A DNA stretch of 64,000 nucleotides, from the NCBI GenBank assembly GCA_039976075.1, contig JBDWFY010000016.1, forward strand, positions 124,001 to 188,000. The letters run 5' to 3'. Numbering within the stretch: the first letter of the stretch is position 1; each line of letters opens with the position of its first letter. Both the position numbers and the translations under genes were made by a program. Source of the DNA: JBDWFY01 sp039976075. Its GTDB lineage: Bacteria; Pseudomonadota; Alphaproteobacteria; Rhizobiales; Stappiaceae. Under the pieces are notes generated by a model, which did no database searches, was not told where the DNA came from, and saw only the letters and a program-made list of their open reading frames with translations. This document shows, piece after piece, positions 26,916-35,973 of the stretch.

Positions 26916-28208
26916 TTACAAATTAAGTCTTATTGCAACGGAGCGCCCGTGGGCCCCCAGCCCTTCCGCTTCAGCCAGGTTAATGGCGGATGGTCCCAGC
27001 GCACGCAAAGACTCTGCCGAGCACTTCAAGATCGACGTGCGTTTCACAAAATCAAGCACCGACAGTCCCGAAGCAAACCGTGCCGAGCGCGCTGTTGGTA
27101 GAACATGGTTCGAACCGCCGACATAATCTCCTATGGCTTCCGGCGTATGATGTCCGAGAAACACAGCGCCAGCATTGCGAACACCTTCCAGCATACGTTC
27201 GGGGTCCGCAACCGCCAACTCCAGATGCTCCGGCGCAATCCGGTTTGCCAGTTGCAGTGCCTGGTCCAGGCTCGATACCGTTATCACGGCACCAAAATCC
27301 TGCCAGCTTGCACTTGCCACATCAGCGCGCGGCAAGGTCTGAAGGTGGCGGTCGACGGCACTCTCGACTGCGTCCGCCAGAACTTTGTCATCCGTAATCA
27401 ATATCGATTGCGCGGCGGTATCATGCTCCGCCTGAGCCAGCAGGTCGGCGGCCAGCCAATCCGGATTGCTCTCACCATCGGCAATAATCAGCACCTCAGA
27501 CGGACCGGCGATCATATCGATGCCGACTGTTCCGAAGACCTGGCGCTTTGCAGCCGCAACGTAGGCATTTCCGGGTCCGACAACTTTTGAAACCGGCTTG
27601 ATCGACTCCGTTCCAAAGGCCAGAGCCGCAATCGCCTGCGCTCCACCAATCGGATAGATCTCCTCGACTCCGGCAAGATGCGCTGCTGCCAGCACAAGCG
27701 GGTTAAGTTTGCCACCCGGGCTGGGAACCACCATCACCAGTCGCTCAACCCCGGCCACTTTGGCTGGAATGGCATTCATCAACACCGAGCTTGGATAACT
27801 CGCGGTGCCGCCCGGTACATAAAGTCCAACCGCTTCAATCGCTGTCCAGCGCGATCCCAGTTCGACACCGATTGTGTCGGTATACCTGTCGTCTTTCGGC
27901 ATTTGCCGTTCATGATGAGATCGTATCCGGCGAGCGGCCAATTCAAGTGCTGACATCGTGTCTTCAGGGACGGCATCTATGGCATCTGTGATCGCCTGCC
28001 TGGAGATTGCGAGCCCTGAATCGTTCAAGTCGAAGTGGTCAAAGCGTGTGGTATATTCGAAGAGCGCAGCGTCGCCGCGTTTGCGCATGTCGGCAAGAAT
28101 TGAATGAACGACAGCGTCCACATCTTCAGACACTTCCCGTTTGGCAGCCAGGAGTGCTTTAAACCGCTCTTCAAAATCGGATTGACTGTGTGATAGTCTC
28201 AAAACCAC
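26916..28208 (-). CDS. hisD: histidinol dehydrogenase
   Basis: HisD catalyses the last two steps of histidine synthesis, oxidising L-histidinol to L-histidine with two NAD+. The 430-residue product has YVPGGTASYPSSVLMNAIPAKVAGV, GPGNAYVAAAKRQVFG, IAGPSEVLIIAD with zinc-ligand neighbours, and APEHLEL with the catalytic Glu-His pair. It is full length and follows a DUF2948 gene by 65 bp. Confidence 0.96.
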   Translation of the reverse strand: MVLRLSHSQSDFEERFKALLAAKREVSEDVDAVVHSILADMRKRGDAALFEYTTRFDHFDLNDSGLAISRQAITDAIDAVPEDTMSALELAARRIRSHHERQMPKDDRYTDTIGVELGSRWTAIEAVGLYVPGGTASYPSSVLMNAIPAKVAGVERLVMVVPSPGGKLNPLVLAAAHLAGVEEIYPIGGAQAIAALAFGTESIKPVSKVVGPGNAYVAAAKRQVFGTVGIDMIAGPSEVLIIADGESNPDWLAADLLAQAEHDTAAQSILITDDKVLADAVESAVDRHLQTLPRADVASASWQDFGAVITVSSLDQALQLANRIAPEHLELAVADPERMLEGVRNAGAVFLGHHTPEAIGDYVGGSNHVLPTARSARFASGLSVLDFVKRTSILKCSAESLRALGPSAINLAEAEGLGAHGRSVAIRLNL

Positions 28209-28273
28209 GCGATGTTCCTACCCTTGCCTGAAGGACAAGCTGCGGTTGTCACAAAATCCTGTCGAGAAATCAA

Positions 28274-28720
28274 TCAGGAATCGCTCAAATCATGCTCAGG
28301 TTTGAACTCCGTAGTCCATGCACCACCCAAGTCAGTGAGCTGGGCTTCAAGGCATTCCACTTCAAGGTGGATTTGCACACCGGCTGCGAATTTAAGGGTT
28401 ACTGTTCCAGCAGGGGATTCTGTTTCCTCAAATCTTATCGTCAGCAGTTCAAGCACAGCATCTTTGATGTCCTGCCGAACACCCTGGGATCTCACCGTGT
28501 TCACGCGGTTAAAATGCAACGCTGACCGCCGACGCTCGAAACTCTTTTTTCTTTTTCCGGTACCCTCGACCTCCCAGGCAAACCGGTTCATTGCAATCAG
28601 GAACCGCTTTTCAGACGGTCGCCAGTGCACATCGCCAATTTGCGCAACCGCGTCCTGCACATAGGCGGACATAACGTCGAGATCTTCGTGATCGAGGGCA
28701 AGCAATTTCAGATTGTTCAT
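28274..28720 (-). CDS. DUF2948 family protein
   Basis: A 148-residue protein beginning with the DUF2948 pattern LKLLALDHEDLDVMSAYVQDAV, then GDVHWRPSEKRFLIAMNRFAWE, and ending with LEVECLEAQLTDLG. Function is unknown; the family is usually found between murA and hisD, as here. The ATG at 28720 is chosen by the family N terminus although the frame is open to 28795. Confidence 0.85.
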   Translation of the reverse strand: MNNLKLLALDHEDLDVMSAYVQDAVAQIGDVHWRPSEKRFLIAMNRFAWEVEGTGKRKKSFERRRSALHFNRVNTVRSQGVRQDIKDAVLELLTIRFEETESPAGTVTLKFAAGVQIHLEVECLEAQLTDLGGAWTTEFKPEHDLSDS

Positions 28721-28918
28721 TGACAGTCCATTTAGTACAGCCGGCATAGGTCTGTCTCGCAGGATCTGGAATAGCGTGCACGCGGCACGCTGCATTCACA
28801 GTCACTGCGCACTACCAAATTCCTGGCAACCCAAGTATCCGGTACCCCGCCGACATGAGCGATTATCCTGATACACAGGTAGTCCGTCTTACAGGGATGT
28901 GCAATCCATTGCAGTCAC

Positions 28919-30208
28919 TCAGGCAGAAATCCGCTCAATTTCAGCGCCGCATCGCCGCAGTTTTTCCTCAAGACGCTCAAAACCCCGGTCCAGATGATAG
29001 ACCCGATTGACGGTTGTTTCCCCTTGTGCTGCAAGTCCGGCAATTACCAGAGAGACCGACGCCCGCAGATCCGTTGCCATCACCGGCGCGCCTTCGAGAT
29101 TTTCGACGCCTTCGATCGTTGCAACCTGACCATCAAGCGAAATCTTCGCCCCGAGGCGAGCAAGTTCCTGTACATGCATGAAGCGATTTTCAAATATCGT
29201 TTCGGTTATCCTGGAAGTGCCCTTTGCCTTCGTCATCAGCGCCATGAACTGAGCCTGCAGATCGGTGGGAAAGCCAGGATAAGGATCCGTCGCCACATCA
29301 ACAGCAGTCAGGCCGGCGCCATTGCGTTTAACCTGAATGCCGTCATTCTTTTCAATCACTTCAGCACCAGCGGCACGAATTGCATTCAGCGCCTCGCTCA
29401 ACAGATCCGCACGAGCGCCTTTCAGGGTGACATCTCCGCCTGTCATTGCAACGGCCATGGCGTACGTCCCGGTTTCAATCCGGTCCGGTATCACGGGGTG
29501 ACGATGTCCCTTCAACTCATCGACTCCTTGAATTCTGATCGTCGACGTCCCGGCACCTTCGATGTTGGCACCCATACCGATCAGGCAGTGAGCAAGATCT
29601 GTCACTTCAGGCTCACAGGCTGCATTTTCGATAACGGTTTCGCCCTTTGCGAGGCTTGCCGCCATAAGCAGCGTATGCGTGGCTCCCACCGATACTTTTG
29701 GCAGCACAACGCGTCCGCCCCGCAAGCCGTTTTTGGCGGTTGCAACCACATAGCCGGCGTCTATATCGATATCGGCACCCATATCCTTCAAGCCGTCGAT
29801 AAAGAAATCAACGGGCCGTGTGCCAATGGCGCAGCCGCCGGGTAAGGAGACGCGCGCTTCGCCCATGCGCGCAACAAGCGGGCCAACGACCCAGAAACTT
29901 GCCCGCATTGTCGAGACCAACTCGTATGGCGCTGTCGTATCCACGATGTTTTTGGCGGTAAAATGAACCGTCTGTCCGGTCATGGCATCTTCGCCAGGCC
30001 GCTTTCCGTTCAGCATATAGTCCACGCCATGGTTGGACAAAATGTGGGTCAGCTGATTCACATCACGCAGACGAGGCAGATTTTCCAATGTCAGCGTTTC
30101 TTCCGTCAGAAGCGATGCAATCATCAAGGGCAAAGCTGCATTCTTTGCGCCTGAGATCGGTATGGAGCCATTAAGTTTATTGCCACCAACGATCCTGATT
30201 CTATCCAT
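28919..30208 (-). CDS. murA: UDP-N-acetylglucosamine 1-carboxyvinyltransferase
   Basis: MurA transfers enolpyruvate from PEP to UDP-GlcNAc, the first committed step of peptidoglycan synthesis and the target of fosfomycin. The 429-residue product has the N-terminal GAKNAALP (Lys22, Asn23). The active-site loop SLPGGCAIGTRP has the catalytic Cys126, so the enzyme should be fosfomycin-sensitive. YPGFPTDLQAQFMAL lies in the C-terminal half. Confidence 0.97.
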   Translation of the reverse strand: MDRIRIVGGNKLNGSIPISGAKNAALPLMIASLLTEETLTLENLPRLRDVNQLTHILSNHGVDYMLNGKRPGEDAMTGQTVHFTAKNIVDTTAPYELVSTMRASFWVVGPLVARMGEARVSLPGGCAIGTRPVDFFIDGLKDMGADIDIDAGYVVATAKNGLRGGRVVLPKVSVGATHTLLMAASLAKGETVIENAACEPEVTDLAHCLIGMGANIEGAGTSTIRIQGVDELKGHRHPVIPDRIETGTYAMAVAMTGGDVTLKGARADLLSEALNAIRAAGAEVIEKNDGIQVKRNGAGLTAVDVATDPYPGFPTDLQAQFMALMTKAKGTSRITETIFENRFMHVQELARLGAKISLDGQVATIEGVENLEGAPVMATDLRASVSLVIAGLAAQGETTVNRVYHLDRGFERLEEKLRRCGAEIERISA

Positions 30209-30474
30209 TTTTTTCCGCCTTGTTGAAAGAGGCCTGCACAGATGCCGCCATCCGTTTCACGAATTGCTGTCAACGGTATCTTTAAAGAAAGGTCGAATCC
30301 CGTAACCTGAACATACGGCACGGGCAAGGCATGGTCCTGTCCCGACTCGCAATTTCCTACAGGTCTGTGCCTAAAATACAGCAAGAGATCACACGGTGTT
30401 CCAAAGTTTTCTCATGCCGTTTCGGTAGCTAGCCTTGCATCGGGATTTTTGGGAGCGACATTTGGCCCGGCATC

Positions 30475-30633
30475 TCAGTCCGCTTTGTCTGCGTTCTGAT
30501 CCTTTGTTTCACGGCGTTGGCGGATCTGCGTTTTGCGCCGCTTCAAATTTGACCGCAGCGCCTGAGCAAGCCGTTTTTCCCGCTCGGAACGCCCCCTCTT
30601 TTGACTGCCGGTCTTTTTGCCTTCTTCTGCCAT
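30475..30633 (-). CDS. small basic hypothetical protein upstream of murA
   Basis: A 52-residue, strongly charged protein (MAEEGKKTGSQKRGRSEREK at the start; LRSNLKRRKTQIRQRRE in the second half). Arg and Lys make up about a third of the residues and no hydrophobic core is visible. I recall short proteins of this kind next to murA in other alphaproteobacteria, which together with the clear start and stop supports a real gene. It may bind nucleic acid; that is inference. Confidence 0.6.
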   Translation of the reverse strand: MAEEGKKTGSQKRGRSEREKRLAQALRSNLKRRKTQIRQRRETKDQNADKAD

Positions 30634-30881
30634 GGCTGTTTCCAAAATATCCTATACCGGCAGAGCTCTGTGTTGATCGTCTTGCCTTGTGGGATGAAAG
30701 TAGCAGACCATACACTAAGCTTCTCAAAGATCTTCAACAACAATGCACATGAAAGACTTGCGCTTCACTGCCTGCTATGGCAAAAGCCCGCCAGCCGCAG
30801 ATCGTCAAAAGCTCTTTATTTGGCATCAGGCCGGTAAATCCTTAAAGATTGCCCGGTATTGTGACGAAGACGTGCGGACTG

Positions 30882-30956
30882 GCTGCCGTAGCTCAGGGGT
30901 AGAGCACTCCCTTGGTAAGGGAGAGGCCGGGAGTTCGAATCTCCCCGGCAGCACCA
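30882..30956 (+). tRNA. tRNA-Thr (GGT)
   Basis: A 75-nt cloverleaf. Acceptor GCTGCCG pairs with CGGCAGC, the D stem is GCTC/GAGC, and the anticodon stem CTCCC/GGGAG holds loop TTGGTAA with anticodon GGT. The T arm is GGGAG-TTCGAAT-CTCCC and CCA is encoded. An AT-rich accessory patch begins just after it. Confidence 0.96.
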
Positions 30957-31353
30957 GCACCAAACACAAAAACTCCATATATTTCAAAGAAATTGCGCAT
31001 CACTCTGTTGACGCACCTCGTCGCTTTGTTCCGATGTTTTCTCAGAGCAAACAGTGAAGATCCGTACATATCCGTGCGAAACCCATACAAGCTTGATCCG
31101 CATCTGTTCTCAGCTTCCCCTGCTCCAGGGGTGAACTGATGAAACTCCAAGACGCACTCGCAAAGATTTAAGGTTCTGTCGGTATGAGCAGACTGATTGC
31201 CGGACTGCTTTCACAAATTACTGACTCGCTTGAACGGCGATCTCCCGTCGGAACTTCTCTTAAAAATCCAACTACTCTTTTACAATATCCGCCACCTGTG
31301 ATTGAGTTGGGATTTGGGTCACGTCGCTGGTTGCGATAGAATTTGAATAACCG
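30957..31353. other. non-coding stretch after tRNA-Thr
   Basis: About 400 bp with no recognised gene. It becomes steadily more AT-rich. No integrase and no second copy of the tRNA 3' end were seen. Confidence 0.4.
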
Positions 31354-31830
31354 TTATCCAATCCGAGGCCTACCGAGCATATCTTCAAATTCTTTAGCAG
31401 TTAACTTTGCGTATATATTTTGATTTTTCCAACCGGCGATGAACTGCATTCCTCCCACATTCCCAACTTCTACGCTTATCATGCATTGGACATCATCATC
31501 TATAGATAGAGTGGTGCTCGATAAGCATTTATCAAATTTACAATTAGTAATAATTAAATTATATTTGAATTATGAAATAATACTAATAATATATTATTTT
31601 ATTTCGGATATTTTTACTTCATTCATCACTAAAATATTTGTTATATGCATCAAAAATGTCAATATCCCATTTTCCATTTTACTCAATTTACTTGCCATTG
31701 AACCAGAATTCGTAACCGTCAAGCCACTTCCTGGCGAGGCGTTCCTGATGTTAGCATTGTTAGCGAGGATTGACAGAGATGGTAGTTGATCCCAAATTGA
31801 TTCTAGTGCAAGTGTTCCGCAGATATTCAA
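31354..31830 (-). pseudogene. possible decayed gene with two in-frame stops
   Basis: On the minus strand a single frame runs 159 codons from an ATG at 31830 to a stop at 31354 and is broken only by TAA codons at 31594-31596 and 31570-31572. The first part reads MNICGTLALESIWDQLPSLS and on. The last part, after the second stop, has a protein-like composition (SIDDDVQCMISVEVGNVGG; AGWKNQNIYAKLTAKEFEDM). No family is recognised. The middle is extremely AT-rich, so chance openness cannot be excluded. Confidence 0.3.
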
Positions 31831-31867
31831 TTAATCTATAACTAGAACAAAATCGGAAGCTAGTTGT

Positions 31868-32509
31868 ATGGGTCATAAAAGACTTACTGTCGCTAATTTG
31901 AAAAAACTAAGCAGTGAACACGGCCCTTTTAAAAAAGTGCTTGATGTCGGTTGTGGCGGCCGGATTTATGAAAAATATATTGCCAACAACGGCTATCTGG
32001 GTATAGACGTCGAAGTTAGTGGCCACAACAACGATGACAAAAATGTGGATCAGTTTTTTGATGGCGTTAACATTCCCTATGAGGACAATAGCTTTGATTT
32101 TGTGCTGTGCACCGAAGTGCTTGAACATGCAGTGAAGCCGGATGATCTATTGAAAGAAATGAACCGCGTGCTTTCTGAAGATGGGTACCTTTATTTGACC
32201 GTACCAAGCATGTGGGGTGAGCACGAAACGCCATATGATTTTCGTCGCTATACAACGTTCGGAATAAAACTGGCACTAGAGTATTCTGGATTTGAAGTCC
32301 TTTCACTCGAAAAAGAAGAGCCGGGCGTGGACGCTTTCATTCGTCTCGCCAAATCGGAGTTGAATGCTCACTTCAAAAAAGAAAAAAACTGGAAACACAA
32401 AATTTGCACGCACTGGCTTAAAAAGACCAGAAAACTATTCAATTATCTTGGTGTAGAGATGCCCAGAATTTATCTATCGAACCACGTGTTAGCTAAGAAA
32501 GCTGTGTGA
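31868..32509 (+). CDS. class I SAM-dependent methyltransferase, AT-rich
   Basis: A 213-residue methyltransferase with VLDVGCGGRIYEKY (SAM motif I), GIDVE (acidic loop end), FVLCTEVLEHAVKPDD (motif IV region), GYLYLTVPSMW and a DFRRYTTFGIK segment typical of Methyltransf_11-type enzymes for small molecules or glycans. A lysine-rich C terminus follows. Codon use is clearly more AT-rich than in the housekeeping genes. It stands alone between a possible pseudogene and decayed DNA, downstream of tRNA-Thr, so recent acquisition is likely. Substrate is unknown. Confidence 0.75.
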   Translation: MGHKRLTVANLKKLSSEHGPFKKVLDVGCGGRIYEKYIANNGYLGIDVEVSGHNNDDKNVDQFFDGVNIPYEDNSFDFVLCTEVLEHAVKPDDLLKEMNRVLSEDGYLYLTVPSMWGEHETPYDFRRYTTFGIKLALEYSGFEVLSLEKEEPGVDAFIRLAKSELNAHFKKEKNWKHKICTHWLKKTRKLFNYLGVEMPRIYLSNHVLAKKAV

Positions 32510-32520
32510 TCGCTAGGTCC

Positions 32521-32763
32521 CTAAAACCACGTCTCCAGCCCATCTGGCCATTCCCGCGCCAAACCTTCGGCGATTAAAATAACTCCGACATCCTTATCCA
32601 TAATCCGTATGTTGGCCAGCCTACGATTTCCTGACCTGTCCATGCCATAATACTAGACTGTCCAGGCATTGCCGTTCAAAAAGCTGCTGCAGTAATCCGT
32701 GAGCCTTTTGTATTCATCGCGAAAAGCTGGCTTTTTGTGCGCGTCTTCACTGCTCGTATACAT
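32521..32763 (-). pseudogene. remnant of a thermonuclease-like (SNase) gene
   Basis: On the minus strand one frame of 81 codons begins MYTSSEDAHKKPAFRDEYKR and continues LNGNAWTV. It is broken by a TAG and resumes YYGMDRSGNRRLANIRI, DKDVGVILIAEGLAREW to a stop at 32521. The last part matches the C-terminal signature of SNase-like nucleases (DRxGRxxARV, then DVGxxLIxxGLAR). The N-terminal catalytic half is missing and the internal stop would prevent a full product. Confidence 0.45.
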
Positions 32764-33273
32764 CATTGCCCATTTTTGCTGTCAGCTCCTTCACCTAGTG
32801 CAGTACAAACCTCCAGCGCACCCGCGACCCGGTCTGCTGACCATCCCTGTCCTGATGGACTATCGGCACATCATGAGTGGGGGCGGTGTTATAAGCCCGG
32901 CGCGGTCTTACGCGCTTCGTCCTCCGGTTCGATCAGATTGTAGATCTGACGAATGTCCTTCACCATGCGATCTACTGCATCCCGATGACGCTCGCTTTTC
33001 TGTCTCATAAACAATCAGCTTATTTGGACCCATAGGCGCTGACAGGAATTTTTTACGGAACCATGCCGACCACTTTCGGCATTGATGTCGTTTTTGATTC
33101 AAATCTCTGTAAATTTGTATTGCGGTTTTACTGTTTTTGTGGCCAAGCCAAATCTCAAGCCAGCGTCAATCACGCTCATGAACGCGCTGTTCAGACGGGA
33201 ACAGCAAAGAAGTTTATTTCAAAGGGGTGGACCTTCTTCCCCTCAGGTCGGTGCAAGGCCGGACAATTTGGCT
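32764..33273. other. decayed intergenic stretch
   Basis: No intact gene is seen. A 39-codon minus-strand frame starting at 33008 (MRQKSERHRDAVDRM and on) is the only coding-like item and is too short to assign. The stretch looks like leftovers of accessory DNA. Confidence 0.35.
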
Positions 33274-34206
33274 TCACTTGAAGAGCCTGGCAACGCTTTG
33301 CACGATTTGCTCACTCTCCGCCATACAGGCGTCAACCAACAGGTTGGGTTGGTAGTTCAGTGGATTCTCATCATTGGCAAACAGACCCCACGCGTACCTT
33401 ATTTCGGAGGACAACGGACGGATCGATACACCCTCTACCGGGACTCCCCATGCGGTGACGGGGTCGCACAGAGCAACGCCAAGGCCTGCCCGGGCGGCCA
33501 TCACCGCACTCAACGATGAGTTAGTTGCGATTTCAGAGACCGGTCTTATGTCCTGCTCCTCCAGCGCGTGGTTGATTGCGTCACGAATACCGTAGCCATT
33601 ACAGATTGTTGCAAGTCTTTCAGTGGAAAATACTGAAAGCGGGATCGGTTCATCGCGATCATATTGGCTCCCCTTCTTAACAACCGCGACAACGCGTGAT
33701 TCAAAGCGTGCAAGGCACTTCAGTCGGTCATGATCGCCGGGATAGGCTGAGAACCCAAGGTCTGCCGTGCGTTGGCGAAGGGCATGCAAGACGCGTTCTG
33801 ACGTAGTCGTTTCAACATGGACAAAATCAGGCAGGACATCCGCCAACCGGGCCAGAACAGGGGCAACCAGACCTGCAGACATGGTCGGTGTCGCCACAAT
33901 GCCGATCGCGGCAATTCTCTCGTCCCTGATCGCGTGCGCCCGTTTGGTCAGCTGCGACAGGTTCGCCATTACTCGCTGCGATTCCTCAAAAAACTTCATG
34001 CCCTTTGTCGTTGGGGAAATTTTCGGTCCGTTGCGTTCAAAAAGGGCAAAGCCGACCTGTGCCTCCAGATCTTTTACCATTCTCGTCACGGCTGGCTGAC
34101 TTACCGAGAGTTTCTGCGCAGCTGCTGTCATTGATCCCCATCTGACCACAGCGGCGAACGCTTCCATCGATCGAATGTCGGGGCGCTCATTATTCATTGT
34201 TGACAT
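33274..34206 (-). CDS. LysR-family transcriptional regulator
   Basis: A 310-residue LysR regulator. An N-terminal winged helix-turn-helix (MEAFAAVVRWGSMTAAAQKLSVSQPAVTRMVKDLE) is followed by a periplasmic-binding-protein-like effector domain (IGIVATPTMSAGLVAPVLARL and on). It is divergent from the monooxygenase/ABC operon, so it most likely controls that operon in response to the imported compound or a metabolite. The start at 34206 is chosen; the frame extends to 34266 without LysR-like sequence. Confidence 0.9.
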   Translation of the reverse strand: MSTMNNERPDIRSMEAFAAVVRWGSMTAAAQKLSVSQPAVTRMVKDLEAQVGFALFERNGPKISPTTKGMKFFEESQRVMANLSQLTKRAHAIRDERIAAIGIVATPTMSAGLVAPVLARLADVLPDFVHVETTTSERVLHALRQRTADLGFSAYPGDHDRLKCLARFESRVVAVVKKGSQYDRDEPIPLSVFSTERLATICNGYGIRDAINHALEEQDIRPVSEIATNSSLSAVMAARAGLGVALCDPVTAWGVPVEGVSIRPLSSEIRYAWGLFANDENPLNYQPNLLVDACMAESEQIVQSVARLFK

Positions 34207-34250
34207 ACTAGACAACCTATCATTACCCTGAAGCATCATTAGCTCATCAG

Positions 34251-34267
34251 TATGCGAATTTAACATA
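34251..34267. promoter_or_regulatory. candidate LysR-type operator
   Basis: TATG-N9-CATA, which also fits the T-N11-A rule for LysR-type sites, lies 45 bp upstream of the regulator in the divergent intergenic region. Evidence is position and symmetry only. Confidence 0.3.
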
Positions 34268-34491
34268 GAAAGCTACTGGGCGATCGGTTAGAGGACCCGC
34301 GCAATGACATCTGGTTATGTGCAATTGTTAAACGAGGAATTGTTCGGACCAGGACGGATAGTCGAACCGCACAGGATATCCGGACACTGCCAATGGGGTG
34401 TTACTGGATGGCTCAACTCACCGCCCAGGTACACTCGAAACTGAGTGGACCAGGAAACTACCGCCAACCGTTTGTTCCGAGTACTTCTTGT

Positions 34492-35973
34492 ATGACCAAA
34501 ACGACGATCCAAAATCTGTCTTCCGTAGACTCGCAAGGCTTGCCTGCGCTCGAGGCGCGGCTCAAAGACGACTTGCAGCTTCTTTGTGCGCCTTCAAAAA
34601 ACTGGGTCCCACAACGAAAAGATGTTGTCGATGTTGTGATTATCGGAGGCGGCATGTGCGGTATGGTCGCCTGGCTGGCTCTGACAACCGGCGGAATACA
34701 CAACGTCCGTGTTCTGGACAGGGCGGCCAATGGGCGCGAGGGACCGTGGCTGGGATATGCCCGAATGGAAACTCTGCGCTCACCAAAGTTTCTCACCGGT
34801 CCCGCCTACGGTCATGGCTCCCTGACTTTCCAGGCTTGGTTCCGGGCCCAATTTGGGGCAGAGACCTGGGAAAAGCTCGACAAGATTCCGCGCACGATGT
34901 GGATGGAATATTTATGCTGGTACCGGAAAACTCTTGAAATTCCGATTGAAAACGGCATTTCCGTCGATCAAGTGGAACCCGAAGGCAATTTGTTGCGGTT
35001 GACCATTTCCGGCTGTGAAACAGGATCAATTCTGACCCGGAAGCTGGTATTTGCAACTGGACGTGACGGCACGGGTGGTCCGAACATCCCCGATTTCATC
35101 AAGGACCTTCCCCGGCACTTATGGGCGCATAGCGCGGATGAGATTGAATTTGCTGCACTGAAGAACAAACGGGTTGCCGTTATCGGCGTGGGCGCTTCTG
35201 CCGTAGATAACTCGGCAGAGGCGCTGGAACACGGCGCGACCGAAGTTCGCCACCTGATCCGCCGAAGCGAAATGCCCACAATCAACAAGATGATGGGCAT
35301 AGGTAGCTATGGATTTACAGCAGGGTATGCTGAGTTGCCCGACGAATGGCGGTGGCGTTTCATGCAATATAGCTTTGCCACACAGACCCCCTCCCCACGG
35401 GGGTCGACATTGCGGGTGAGCCGGCACCCGAACGCGTATTTTCACTTTGGCAAGGCGACGACCCGTATCGAACAACGCGGCAATGCGGCACTCATTCATT
35501 TTGCTAATGGCACCTCGTATGAGGCAGATTTTGTTATCTTGGGGACCGGTTTTGTGATCGACCCCATGGCTCGGACGGAATTCGGCGATAAAGCGGCTGA
35601 AATCCTTCTTTGGCAGGATGTATACTCGCCACCGGTTGGTGAAGAGTCCGGCGACCTGGGGCGGTTTCCCTATCTGAACCCCGATTTCAGCTTCCGGGAA
35701 AAAACTGTCGGCAAAGCTCCCTGGCTCAAGAACGTCTACTGCTTCAACTACGGAGCCTCGGCGAGCCTGGGCAAAGTGAGTGGCGATATTCCTGGCATCA
35801 GTGATGGAGCAGCCTGGTTGTCCCGCGCAGTCGCGGCGGCGTTATACGGCGAAGATATCCAGACCCATTGGCAGGGGATGCAGGATTACGACACACCGGA
35901 GCTTGTTGGCGACGAATGGAACCCCACCGAGCTGCAGATGGACGCTCGGACACAGGAGAGCAAGGCAGTATGA
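34492..35973 (+). CDS. FAD-dependent, FMO/BVMO-like monooxygenase
   Basis: A 493-residue flavoprotein with two dinucleotide-binding folds: VVIIGGGMCGMVAWLAL (FAD, GxGxxG) near residue 47 and VAVIGVGASAVDNSAEAL (NADPH) near the middle. A late FVILGTGFVIDP matches the second FAD-contact strand of flavin monooxygenases. It probably hydroxylates a nitrogen or carbon of the imported substrate. The gene ends in an ATGA overlap with the next one. The start is uncertain: 34492 fits the flavoprotein N terminus, but ATGs at 34393 and 34408 are in frame and no strong ribosome site decides. Confidence 0.82.
   Translation: MTKTTIQNLSSVDSQGLPALEARLKDDLQLLCAPSKNWVPQRKDVVDVVIIGGGMCGMVAWLALTTGGIHNVRVLDRAANGREGPWLGYARMETLRSPKFLTGPAYGHGSLTFQAWFRAQFGAETWEKLDKIPRTMWMEYLCWYRKTLEIPIENGISVDQVEPEGNLLRLTISGCETGSILTRKLVFATGRDGTGGPNIPDFIKDLPRHLWAHSADEIEFAALKNKRVAVIGVGASAVDNSAEALEHGATEVRHLIRRSEMPTINKMMGIGSYGFTAGYAELPDEWRWRFMQYSFATQTPSPRGSTLRVSRHPNAYFHFGKATTRIEQRGNAALIHFANGTSYEADFVILGTGFVIDPMARTEFGDKAAEILLWQDVYSPPVGEESGDLGRFPYLNPDFSFREKTVGKAPWLKNVYCFNYGASASLGKVSGDIPGISDGAAWLSRAVAAALYGEDIQTHWQGMQDYDTPELVGDEWNPTELQMDARTQESKAV

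Noticed and set aside
31183..31339. 51-codon plus-strand frame starting MSRLIAGLLSQITD after tRNA-Thr
   Set aside because: No family resemblance, poor start context and composition like surrounding non-coding DNA.
32889..33008. 39-codon minus-strand frame starting MRQKSERHRDAV, resembling the start of some IS3 OrfA proteins
   Set aside because: Too short, the likeness ends after about 20 residues, and no inverted repeats or orfB are nearby.
30882..34206. Integrated element with att sites at tRNA-Thr
   Set aside because: No integrase and no second copy of the tRNA 3' end could be found, so only a decayed patch is claimed.
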